Source of the DNA: Geomonas silvestris
GTDB lineage: Bacteria > Desulfobacterota > Desulfuromonadia > Geobacterales > Geobacteraceae
Length of the DNA: 64,000 nt
Assembly (NCBI RefSeq): GCF_014193515.1
Contig: NZ_BLXX01000001.1
Coordinates: forward strand, 744,001-808,000
Reading direction: 5' to 3'
The translations under genes were made by a program, and so were the position numbers. The notes beneath the pieces were generated by a model. The model was not told the DNA's origin, did not search any database, and saw only the letters and a program-made list of their open reading frames with translations. The stretch's first letter is position 1; every line of letters starts with the position of its first letter. This document shows, piece after piece, positions 45,219-52,892 of the stretch.

Positions 45219-46637
45219 CTACTCCTTGCGCAAGAGCTTGAGCCTCTTGCTGAGCGCGGGCTGCGAGATCCCCAGGAGTCGGGACGCGATGCTCTGGTTG
45301 TGCTCCGAGCGGCGCATCGCTTCGTTTACCAGCTGTTCCACCGCCTCGCCGAGCGTAGGCAACTCGTCGCAGCCGTAGAAGACGTTTTCCCCGCTTCCCG
45401 CGGCACTGGGGGCGGGACGCTCGCCCTGCTCCTCCATGGCGCTGAGAAAGGTGTTCATGGAGAGCATGCGCGAGTTGTGCACGCTCATGGCGTCGAACAC
45501 CATGGAGCGCATCTCGCGCAGGTTCCCGGGAAAGCTGTAGGTGGAAAGCAGCGTGACCAGTTCCTTGGGATACGAGGGGACCTTCTTGTCGAACAGGCGC
45601 GCCGCCTCTTCGAGGAAATGATCCAGCAACAGGGGGATGTCGTCCTTGCGCTCTCTAAGGGGCGGGATGTGGACGTGGTGGGCACGCAGCCGGTAGTAGA
45701 GGTCCTTGCGGAAGCTTCCCGCCGCCCGCTTCTGGGCCAGGTCCTGGTGGGTCGCCACCACGATGCGGGCCTTCATCTGCTTGGGGAGGTCGCTCCCCAG
45801 CGGGTAGAACTCCCCCTCCTGCAACAGGCGCAGAAGTTTTACCTGGCAGGAAAGCGAGAGGTCGCCGATCTCGTCCAAGAAGAGCGTCCCCTCCGCTGCC
45901 TGCTCCACCATCCCGCTGCGGGTTTCGTCCGCCCCGGTGAAGGCCCCCTTGCGGTGGCCGAACAGGGTATCGGCGAAGACGCTGTCGTCGAGTCCCGCCA
46001 CGTTCACGGGAACGAGGGGGCCGTCGCTGCGGCTTAGGTTGTGTACCGCCCGCGCTACCAGCTCCTTCCCTACCCCGCTCTCCCCGGTGATCAGGATCGG
46101 CTGGGTGCTCTTGGCGACCGCCTCGATGTACTGGAAGATGGAGCGCATCGCCTTGTTCTGGGTGACGATCTGCGCGAAGGCCTGCGGGCATTCCAGCCGG
46201 TCGTTCAGGAAACGGCGGCGCATCTCCTTGTTCTCGCGCTGCAGCTCCTGCATCCGGATGGCACGGCGCACCGCGTCGATGATCCGGTCCTCGTCGTCGG
46301 TCTTCACCAGGTAGTCGAAGGCGCCAAGGCGCATGCAGCGTACCGCGGTCTCGACCTGGTTCAGTCCCGACATGACCAGCACCGAGAGGTCGGGATGCTC
46401 CTCGGCAAGCTTCGAGAGGAGTTCCTCGCCGGAGAGAAACGGCATGGTGAGGTCCAAGAGGACCAGGCCGAAATCCTGCTGTTCTAAAAGGGCCAGTACC
46501 TGGCGGCTATCGCTTAGCTGGGTGATGTTGGTGATCCCCCCCGGTCCCTCAAGCGACATGGAGAGGCTGCGCAGCCAGGGCGGTTCGTCGTCCACCAAAA
46601 GCACCCCGAACGCGGGATAGAGAGCTTCCTTCATCAT
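45219..46637 (-). CDS. NtrC-family sigma-54-dependent response regulator
   Basis: The 472-aa activator has an N-terminal receiver (about residues 8-125; DDE, phosphoacceptor LVLLDLTMPFLSGEE, Lys in YLVKTDDE). A central AAA+ domain (about 150-385) has GESGVGKELVARAVH and the sigma-54-contacting loop GAFTGA. A Fis-type helix-turn-helix ends the protein (NQSIASRLLGISQPALSKRL). GAGGAG lies upstream of the ATG pair. It follows the kinase gene at 48633-46795 and precedes the sigma-54 promoter, so it most likely activates the importer. Confidence 0.94.
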   Translation of the reverse strand: MMKEALYPAFGVLLVDDEPPWLRSLSMSLEGPGGITNITQLSDSRQVLALLEQQDFGLVLLDLTMPFLSGEELLSKLAEEHPDLSVLVMSGLNQVETAVRCMRLGAFDYLVKTDDEDRIIDAVRRAIRMQELQRENKEMRRRFLNDRLECPQAFAQIVTQNKAMRSIFQYIEAVAKSTQPILITGESGVGKELVARAVHNLSRSDGPLVPVNVAGLDDSVFADTLFGHRKGAFTGADETRSGMVEQAAEGTLFLDEIGDLSLSCQVKLLRLLQEGEFYPLGSDLPKQMKARIVVATHQDLAQKRAAGSFRKDLYYRLRAHHVHIPPLRERKDDIPLLLDHFLEEAARLFDKKVPSYPKELVTLLSTYSFPGNLREMRSMVFDAMSVHNSRMLSMNTFLSAMEEQGERPAPSAAGSGENVFYGCDELPTLGEAVEQLVNEAMRRSEHNQSIASRLLGISQPALSKRLKLLRKE

Positions 46638-46671
46638 TTAAAAAACTCCTCGAGTTCTTGTACCGCGCAGG

Positions 46672-46780
46672 CACGGAGGCACGGAGCACCCGATATCGGA
46701 GTCCGCGCCTTCGTCGTAAAAACTGTTCCGCTTCAGGCAAGGAATTTAGGGTCTTTCTCCGTGAACTCCGTGCCTCCGTG
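46672..46780. repeat. 15-bp inverted repeat CACGGAGGCACGGAG between kinase and regulator
   Basis: CACGGAGGCACGGAG (46672-46686) and its exact complement CTCCGTGCCTCCGTG (46766-46780) flank about 79 bases. An extra CTCCGTG lies at 46757-46763. Internally the unit CACGGAG is itself repeated. It fills most of the 157-base gap between two functionally linked genes. Confidence 0.7.
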
Positions 46781-46794
46781 AACAATGATCCTTA

Positions 46795-48633
46795 TCACCC
46801 GGTAGGCAGCGCAAGGGTAACCGTGGTCCCCTCTCCCGGCACCGAAGCGAACTCCAGGGTGCCGCCGTGCTCCTTGACGATGCCGGCAGAGACCGACAAC
46901 CCCAGTCCCGTGCCACCGACCTCGCGCTTGGTGGTGAAGAACGGGTCGGTAAGACGCGGCAGATCCTCCGCGGCGATCCCCCTCCCCTCATCCTGCACCG
47001 CCAAAAGCACCACGTGGTTTGCCGCGTCGAATGACGTGGTGACCACGATCCGCTTCCCCTGCCCTTCCAGTGCCTGGCTCGCGTTCACCAAGAGGTTGAC
47101 CACGACCTGTTCCACCCGCTGGCGGTTGCCGCGCACCCGCGGCAGGTACTCCGCGTAACAGAGTTCCAACTGGTGGGTACTCTTCACGATCGACTTGTCG
47201 ACCAGGCGCACCGCCGCCTGCACCACCGCGTTCAGATCGAAGAACTCGGACATGTCGGCCGTGTCGGGGCGGGCGAAGTCTTTCAGTTCCGAGACGATCC
47301 GCTTGATGCGCCGGGCCGCGTCCTGGGTCTCGGTCAACATGTGCGGCAACTCTTCGCGCAGCCTCGAGTAGCTGTGGCGCCCCAGGCTGAAGTCGCCGTT
47401 GTCCCGGTAGTACTCCTCCAGGATGGGGAGCGAGCGCCGCAGCGTCTCCTCGAAGCGCTGCAGGTTGAGGAGGATGAGTCCGTTTGGGTTGTTGATCTCG
47501 TGGGCCACCCCCGCCACCAGGATCCCCAGCGAGGCGAGCTTGTCGGCCTGCACCAGCTTGTCCTGGTGCCTGCGCAATTCCCGCAGTGCCTGCTCTTTCT
47601 CCGCGACCTCGCGCGCCAGTTCCCGGGTCCGTTCGGCCACCTGTTTCTGCAGGGCACGGGACCAGGCCACCGTCCCCACCAGGATGAGCACCAGGGGGAG
47701 CGCCACCAGGGCCACGTAACGGAAGACCCGCTGCCAGGAGACCGGCTGCGGTTCGAGGACCCCCAGCCAGCGCCCGCGGATCTCCTGGTACTGCCCCGAG
47801 CGCTTCAAGACCGCAAGCCCTTCGTTGAACTTGTCCAGAAGTTCCAGGTTCCCCTTGCGGACCGCATAGCCGTAGGACTGGGTGATGATCGGCTGGGCCA
47901 CCGGGATGATCCGTTTGAGCCCCAGCTCCTTTTCCAGGTACTTGCCGGTCAGCTTGGACACGAGCGCGCAGTCGTGGCGCCCGTCGTTGAGAAGCTTCAG
48001 CGCGTCCGCCAGCGTATCGGTCAGGACGAGCTTCGCGCTCGGGTCGAACTTCGCCATGAAGTCCTGCATGATCGAGTTGCGCATGACGATGACCGTCTTG
48101 CCGTGCAGATCCTCCAGGGAACGGATGCGGCGGTCGTCGCGCCTGATCCAGATGGACTGGTACAAAAGTGCATGCGGCGTGGAGAAATCCACCTCCTGGG
48201 TCCGCTCCGAGGAGTAGGCCATCCCCTGGACGATATCGATCTTGCCGTTATCCAGTCCCTCGCGCATCTCGCTCCAGGGTCCCAGGCGGATATCCACATC
48301 GAGCCCCATCACCTCCGCGATGGCGCGGGTAAGTTCCACGTTGAAACCGGCGGGATTACCCTGCTTGTCCAGGAACTCGTAGGGGGGGTAGTTGAAGTCC
48401 CCGCCCACCGTGACCCGCGGCTTGCGGTTGCGCTCGGCAGACGCGGAACCGCGGTCCGCCATGAGAACGAAGACCGCCACCAGCACCAGCCACAGGGCTG
48501 CAGCTCGTAACGAGAAACAACCCAAGCGGCAGGATCCGGCGGAAGATTTTCGGACCGGGACAGCGACAGGAACGGGAAAGGGGGCAAAAGCCACGTGCAA
48601 GGCACCTGTAACGTGAGAGTGGAAAGTCGCCAT
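46795..48633 (-). CDS. Sensor histidine kinase with periplasmic SBP_bac_3-type solute-binding domain
   Basis: About 612 aa. A helix at about residues 44-62 exports a family 3 solute-binding domain (about 73-295: VTVGGDFNYPPYEFLDKQGN, GFNVELTRAIAEVMG, GKIDIVQGMAYSSERTQEVDF). A second helix lies at about 305-328. A coiled coil leads to HisKA (GVAHEINNPNGLILL) and an ATPase domain (LVNASQAL, GGTGLGLSVSAGI). The SSER Arg that binds an alpha-carboxylate is kept. The start at 48633 lacks an RBS; a TTG or GTG about 13-15 codons in follows CAGGTG. It is the predicted partner of the NtrC-type regulator. Confidence 0.92.
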   Translation of the reverse strand: MATFHSHVTGALHVAFAPFPVPVAVPVRKSSAGSCRLGCFSLRAAALWLVLVAVFVLMADRGSASAERNRKPRVTVGGDFNYPPYEFLDKQGNPAGFNVELTRAIAEVMGLDVDIRLGPWSEMREGLDNGKIDIVQGMAYSSERTQEVDFSTPHALLYQSIWIRRDDRRIRSLEDLHGKTVIVMRNSIMQDFMAKFDPSAKLVLTDTLADALKLLNDGRHDCALVSKLTGKYLEKELGLKRIIPVAQPIITQSYGYAVRKGNLELLDKFNEGLAVLKRSGQYQEIRGRWLGVLEPQPVSWQRVFRYVALVALPLVLILVGTVAWSRALQKQVAERTRELAREVAEKEQALRELRRHQDKLVQADKLASLGILVAGVAHEINNPNGLILLNLQRFEETLRRSLPILEEYYRDNGDFSLGRHSYSRLREELPHMLTETQDAARRIKRIVSELKDFARPDTADMSEFFDLNAVVQAAVRLVDKSIVKSTHQLELCYAEYLPRVRGNRQRVEQVVVNLLVNASQALEGQGKRIVVTTSFDAANHVVLLAVQDEGRGIAAEDLPRLTDPFFTTKREVGGTGLGLSVSAGIVKEHGGTLEFASVPGEGTTVTLALPTG

Positions 48634-48741
48634 GTAGCGAAGTCGTGTGAATTTAATGGCATAGAACGCTTGACAAAGTCAACAGAAGTTACCGCAGTGT
48701 CGCCATAACACGCCCCGTCCGGACCGTGAAGGGCGCTCAAC

Positions 48742-48771
48742 ACTAAAACATTTTAGTTGTTGGCGCCTAAG
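48742..48771 (+). promoter_or_regulatory. Palindrome plus GTTGTTGGCGCCTAAG element upstream of the TPR gene
   Basis: ACTAAAA (48742-48748) and TTTTAGT (48751-48757) form a dyad, and the 16-mer GTTGTTGGCGCCTAAG follows at 48756-48771. The same 16-mer recurs at 52265-52280 upstream of another + strand gene. A loose sigma-54 reading (GG-N10-GC) is possible at this copy only. Confidence 0.4.
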
Positions 48772-48841
48772 CTGCGTGATATCTTTTTGCGAACTGTCAG
48801 CACATATCCCACGGAGTATGAGCTTGCCAAGGAGATACGAG

Positions 48842-49831
48842 ATGAAGCGTTTCTTTGCCGCCGGTTTTGGTTTGGTTCTCGTAACCGCAGCCGCAGCCTC
48901 GGCCGCCCCGGTTCTCTACACCGGTGAGATCGGCGTGATGCGGGTCTCAGGAAAGTTCTGCGCATCCGATGTCTACGAAAGGTTGCCGCAGATCGACCTG
49001 GCGCTGGACCGCAAGGGGGACGGTGAGTTTAGCGGCTACTACTCGATCGAAGGGGTAAAGATAGGGAAGCTGAGCGGCGCTTCCGCCGCGCAGTTGTCGG
49101 TCGAGTACCCGATCGCGGATAAGGTCCTCTCGCAGGGGCACACGCTGTCGTTGGACCTTGGCAAGGATCCGGTAGCTGGGATTTTGCAGGAGAAGGGACT
49201 GGTGGAAAACGCCGAGGGGTGCGCCATCGAGGTCGGCGAGGTCCGTCTGTCGCCTCTTCCCGATGAAGACGCGGCGCAGTGGCTTACGCGTACCGAGAAG
49301 AGCTACCAGGCGCAAGCCCTCAGCAGCGAAGCTTTGAGCTTTATGAAGAAAGAGCAGCCCGGGAAGGCTATCCCGTTGTACCAAAAGGCTCTCTCCCTCG
49401 AAGAAGCCGCACAGAGTTCCGGGTCACCGCTCACCATCCTTTACGTCGACCAGTTGGCCCAGGCCTACGGCAAGAACCACCAGGTGGACCAGGGGATTGC
49501 GGTGCTCGAACCGCGGGTGGCGCAGTCCGAAGACCCGGAGAAGCGCTTTTACTCGGAAGGGCTCGCCCGGCTGCTGCAAGTAAAAGCCGCCGCCTACTAC
49601 CGGGACGGAAAGTTTAGCGAAGCGCTCCCCGTCTTCCGGCGGGCAATGACCTTGGATCCCTCGGAAAGCGCTTACCCGGTGGGGCTTGCCCGGACGCTTA
49701 TAAAACTGCAGCGAACCGATGAAGCCGCGGCCCTGATCAAGGAGGTTACGCCTCTTTTCGGCGACGAGAGCGACCGCGATGAGCTGAACCGGGTCAGTCA
49801 GGAGCTGCAAACACTTAAAAAGAAACAGTAG
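48842..49831 (+). CDS. Secreted tetratricopeptide-repeat protein
   Basis: The 329-aa product is started at the ATG with AAGGAG upstream, which opens a signal peptide (MKRFFAAGFGLVLVTAAAASA). Residues about 20-130 form a beta-rich domain of unknown type. From about 150 on there are TPR-like helices: SFMKKEQPGKAIPLYQKALS, LYVDQLAQAYGKNHQVDQGI, AAYYRDGKFSEALPVFRRAM. It is probably a periplasmic scaffold. No partner gene is adjacent. Confidence 0.82.
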   Translation: MKRFFAAGFGLVLVTAAAASAAPVLYTGEIGVMRVSGKFCASDVYERLPQIDLALDRKGDGEFSGYYSIEGVKIGKLSGASAAQLSVEYPIADKVLSQGHTLSLDLGKDPVAGILQEKGLVENAEGCAIEVGEVRLSPLPDEDAAQWLTRTEKSYQAQALSSEALSFMKKEQPGKAIPLYQKALSLEEAAQSSGSPLTILYVDQLAQAYGKNHQVDQGIAVLEPRVAQSEDPEKRFYSEGLARLLQVKAAAYYRDGKFSEALPVFRRAMTLDPSESAYPVGLARTLIKLQRTDEAAALIKEVTPLFGDESDRDELNRVSQELQTLKKKQ

Positions 49832-50003
49832 CATCCCGTTTGGACCTCTGGCAGCAGCGCCTGCGGGCACCTTTTTCCCAGCCCGATGACCTGGTTCCTT
49901 CCGAGGACGAGAGGCGTACCGGGATCTTTAAATCGAGGGCGGGTGTTTACGGCCCCCCCGGCCGATCGATGTAATCCGGCGTCTTTTTATTCGATTGGCC
50001 GAC

Positions 50004-50394
50004 GTTTTGATACAAAAGCGGTCCGTTTTTTTCAAACGGGTGGATTTCTGATTCAAAAGTCCGCCGTTTTTTTCAAACTGATCGATTTTTGATTCAAAAA
50101 ACGTCGGGCTTTATCAAACGGATCGATTTTTGATTTAAAAAACGTCCAACTTTTTCAAACGGATCGTTTTTTGATTTAAAAAACGTCCAACTTTTTCAAA
50201 CGGATCGTTTTTTGGTTTAAATGGATCGATTTTTCATTCAAAAAATCCTCCGTTTGTTCAAATCGACCATTTTCTGATTCAAAAAATCTCGAACTTTTTC
50301 AAATCGATCTATTTTTGATTTAAAAATCGAAAGATTTGTTCAAAGGGGCCATTTTTTGATTCAAAATCTTCAGTACTTTTTCAAACGAACGATC
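50004..50394. repeat. Diverged tandem array with exact 41-bp period (one 21-bp step)
   Basis: The anchor GATTCAAAA (variants GATTTAAAA, GATACAAAA, GGTTTAAA, CATTCAAAA) begins at 50009, 50050, 50091, 50132, 50173, 50214, 50235, 50276, 50317 and 50358. Every step is 41 bases except one of 21. Each unit has the near-palindrome TTTTTGATTCAAAAA, then a variable segment of 6-10 bases, then CTTTTTCAAACGGATCG. The array is far more AT-rich than its surroundings. Sequence has drifted but spacing has not. It is not CRISPR: the variable parts are too short. Confidence 0.9.
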
Positions 50395-50511
50395 TCGTGA
50401 CGAAAGTCGGGGAGGGGGAGTTGCAAACCGAGAGGTATGGCCGGAGCGGTTACTCCGTCTGGGGGGGAAGGGAGCAGATCGATCCTGTGGCGGGTGGATT
50501 TTGATAAATGA

Positions 50512-50544
50512 AAAGGCGGCGTATCGAATGATACTGCCGCCTTT
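50512..50544 (-). terminator. Terminator of the hypothetical gene at 50583-51230
   Basis: AAAGGCGGCGTATC (50512-50525) pairs with GATACTGCCGCCTTT (50530-50544) with one bulge. On the - strand it ends in CCGCCTTTTCATT. It lies 39 bases past the gene's stop codon. Confidence 0.75.
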
Positions 50545-50582
50545 CTTGATGGTGGAAAAGTCTCGCTGAACTGACGTGCAGT

Positions 50583-51230
50583 TCAGGTGACCACGATCGG
50601 TATCGGTGCGGTCCATTTGCCGGCATGTCCATCTTCGTGGTATCGCGCAAAGATATAGATCCGTTTGGCTGATTGAAGTTTCTTTAACTGGATACGGGAC
50701 CTCTGGTAGAGACCGGCACTGGCACCCGCCTCCACTTTCGGCTCATCGCTTATCCAGAGTTCGACAACTGCGCTCGCACGGTCCCGCTTGATGATAACAT
50801 CGATCGTTTCCTCTCCTGCGTTTTTGGCGCTGACAACCGGAAGTAGGTCGATGAGGCTGGGCGCCACTTTTACCTGCGGTTTTGCCTTCAACTCAAGGCC
50901 GCAGTCGTCGGCGTAGCTTGGGTCGTTGTGATACGTGACCATCATGTTCACGTGATGGGCGTTCATGGCGAGTGCCTGCTTCCCGGCCAGGACCATCGGG
51001 TGATTGTCGATCTTCTTGTTTCCCTCGCGCTCCGCCGCGTCAAGGGCGGCGACAACGGCATCGCAGATCTCCCGCAATTTACCTGAGTTTGAGACGTACG
51101 GCCCGAACTGTCCCTGGAAAGCTCGATGGTGGTCCACCTTGTCTGCATGGAGGCGCAGGCGGACAACGACCTCGACCGGCGCCAGACCGGCCATGTTCGT
51201 CTCAACCGTTTCAACAATGATTTGTGACAT
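50583..51230 (-). CDS. Hypothetical cytoplasmic protein (215 aa)
   Basis: The ATG at 51230 follows GGAGGG at good spacing; ten codons of open frame upstream lack a signal. The product begins MSQIIVETVETNMAGLAPVE. The first 110 residues are helical with many His and Asn (NHPMVLAGKQALAMNAHHVN). The C-terminal half looks beta-rich and fibronectin-III-like (RASAVVELWISDEPKVEAGA, IYIFARYHEDGHAGKWTAPI). There is no signal peptide. I do not recognise the family. The FnIII-like reading is inference. Confidence 0.75.
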   Translation of the reverse strand: MSQIIVETVETNMAGLAPVEVVVRLRLHADKVDHHRAFQGQFGPYVSNSGKLREICDAVVAALDAAEREGNKKIDNHPMVLAGKQALAMNAHHVNMMVTYHNDPSYADDCGLELKAKPQVKVAPSLIDLLPVVSAKNAGEETIDVIIKRDRASAVVELWISDEPKVEAGASAGLYQRSRIQLKKLQSAKRIYIFARYHEDGHAGKWTAPIPIVVT

Positions 51231-51418
51231 GATGTCCCTCCGCAAGATCGTGCTATGCAATATGCAGAGGAGTTTAATTTGTGTTTTTTAAGTTTCAAGT
51301 GCCGAGCACCATTTTTTTGCGAACGCGCGATTTTTTTTGGGGGGCGGGGACAGACTTGGGGACGGCAGTGTGCTATGCTGCGCCGTCGCCATTGCCACAA
51401 ACTGGATGAGGGGGAACC

Positions 51419-52141
51419 ATGGCCGCGAGCAACGGACCCAGCGCAGAGCTCCTTGAGTTGGTCAAAGAACAGCAGGCATTCCTGGAGATGTTGGCCCGCT
51501 CCTGGGTGAGCGACTACCGTGCCAGCGGCGGCTCGATCTTCTGCTCCAAGGGGTGCCGCAACTGCTGCAGCCTGGCGGTACACACCGGTTTCGCCGAGGC
51601 GCTGGCAATTGCCAGTTACCTCGATGACAATCTGAGGCAGGCGGTCAGCGCCTACGCTAGCAAACTCAAAGCTCTGGTCGGCGGAGTCTCGGCACTTCCC
51701 GAGTATCTGCGTCTGCACCGCAGGGAAATGGGCTACTGTCCGCTCCTCGACGCCTCGGGGTCCTGCAGCGTCTACCCGGTCCGTCCCCTTACCTGCCGCG
51801 CACTCATCTCCACCAAGGAAAGTTGCTGGTGCGCCACCGATTTTGCCACCGTTTCCGCATCGGATCGCGACGGGTATCTAGCCAGCCTGGATCGCCAGGT
51901 TGTCAATTATCCCAGCCACTACGTCGCCGTACTCCAGGAAAGCGCCCAGGAACTCGAGGACGTGGAAAACCGGAGGATGCACGAGCTCTTCGGGTTCTCG
52001 CTCTACGGCAACCTGGGGGTGCTGCTCGAACTCATCTGCCAGCACCGACTTGCCGAGGCGTGCCTGGAAGGGAGGGCGACCGTCGAGGCCGTCATCGCAG
52101 CAGCAGGTTTCGAGCACCCCTTGCTGCTGACCGTCGGCTAA
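51419..52141 (+). CDS. YkgJ-type cysteine cluster protein (first of two)
   Basis: The 240-aa product carries the YkgJ/CxxCxxCC-family pattern: CSKGCRNCCSLAV near residue 42-52, GYCPLLDASGSCSVYPVRPLTCRAL around 105-130, and a further CWC. These eight or so cysteines probably hold an Fe-S cluster or zinc. Function in the family is unproven. The ATG at 51419 follows GAGGGGGAA. A second, divergent member is encoded at 53640. The cysteine spacing is conserved between them. Confidence 0.85.
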   Translation: MAASNGPSAELLELVKEQQAFLEMLARSWVSDYRASGGSIFCSKGCRNCCSLAVHTGFAEALAIASYLDDNLRQAVSAYASKLKALVGGVSALPEYLRLHRREMGYCPLLDASGSCSVYPVRPLTCRALISTKESCWCATDFATVSASDRDGYLASLDRQVVNYPSHYVAVLQESAQELEDVENRRMHELFGFSLYGNLGVLLELICQHRLAEACLEGRATVEAVIAAAGFEHPLLLTVG

Positions 52142-52264
52142 GCTCGCGAAGCGCATCCCCCTCAGGACCGAGCCCCGAGCCGCAGGGGGCTCCCCGATCA
52201 TGCGACCCTGCCCCGTAAAGTCTCCCCTTTCACAGGCCGCCGTCCCAAAAGTGACACATTTTTC

Positions 52265-52302
52265 GTTGTTGGCGCCTAAGACACATGCTATGCTGCGTGG
52301 GG
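52265..52302 (+). promoter_or_regulatory. Promoter with the second GTTGTTGGCGCCTAAG element
   Basis: TTGTTG (52266-52271) lies 17 bases from TATGCT (52289-52294), a plausible sigma-70 promoter for the gene at 52362. The -35 region is the 16-mer also found at 48756. The -10 region TGCTATGCTGCG also occurs at about 51370, upstream of the first YkgJ gene. Confidence 0.45.
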
Positions 52303-52361
52303 CGCAACTGCGCGATATCAAGCTGCCTTCCCTCGAACCAACTCCTTCTCAAGGAGGAACC

Positions 52362-52838
52362 ATGCTGGACTTGGTACAGACCCCCGTCACCGGCCGAGAG
52401 AACCCCACCCACCTCACCCCTCAACTTGCGGCACTCTCCGCGTTTTACCGCGCCCTTAACAGCCGCGACCTCGAGCTTATGTCGCAGAACTGGCTCCAAA
52501 GCGACCAGGCAGCGATGGACAATCCTCTCGGCGGCATCAAGCGCGGCTGGGAAGAGATCCAAACCGTGTACCAGCGGTTGTTCGCCAGCCCCTCGCAGTA
52601 CTGGTTCGAGTTCTACGACTACAGCCTGCACGAGCGGGACGCCATCTTCTACGTGGTGGGGCGCGAGCGCGGCGAGTTCACGGTAGCCGGTGCCACGCTT
52701 GCCATGGCGATCAGGACGACCAGGATCTTCACCCTGTCCCAGGGAGAGTGGCGCCAGGTGCACCACCACGGCTCGATCGAGGACCCGGATCTCCTCATGC
52801 GCTACCAGCAAGCGGTCCGGGGAGGCAACACCCGGTGA
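52362..52838 (+). CDS. SnoaL-like/NTF2-fold protein
   Basis: The 158-aa product is started at the ATG with AAGGAGG upstream. It has the cone-shaped NTF2/SnoaL pattern: ALSAFYRALNSRDLELMSQNW, then WEEIQTVYQRLFASP, then beta strands ending WRQVHHHGSIEDP. Proteins of this group (including DUF4440 and calcium/calmodulin-type association domains) are small-ligand binders or isomerases. The His triad near the end may line the pocket. No partner identifies the substrate. Confidence 0.78.
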   Translation: MLDLVQTPVTGRENPTHLTPQLAALSAFYRALNSRDLELMSQNWLQSDQAAMDNPLGGIKRGWEEIQTVYQRLFASPSQYWFEFYDYSLHERDAIFYVVGRERGEFTVAGATLAMAIRTTRIFTLSQGEWRQVHHHGSIEDPDLLMRYQQAVRGGNTR

Positions 52839-52892
52839 AACCCGGCGGGAGTTTTAAAAAAAAGGTGAACCGGCTGCCGTTTCGGGGTGAAC

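Larger units (their letters stand above)
49832..50582. other. 750-base AT-rich intergenic region
   Basis: Between the TPR gene and the convergent gene at 50583 no coding sequence is supported. Its centre is the 41-bp repeat array (50004-50394), its right end a terminator (50512-50544). Short frames that cross the array are disrupted by stops and have no RBS. Confidence 0.6.

Noticed and set aside
48757-48775. Sigma-54 promoter TTGGCGCCTAAGCTGC for the TPR gene
   Set aside because: GG and GC are spaced correctly, but the match is otherwise weak, and the repeated copy at 52265 lacks the GC, so the shared element is more likely something else.
50004-50394. CRISPR array
   Set aside because: The period is 41 bases but the variable part is only 6-10 bases, the conserved part is diverged, and no cas genes are nearby.
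50320-50616. 98-aa frame on the - strand reaching into the repeat array
   Set aside because: It crosses a terminator hairpin, lacks an RBS, and its C-terminus is repeat sequence.
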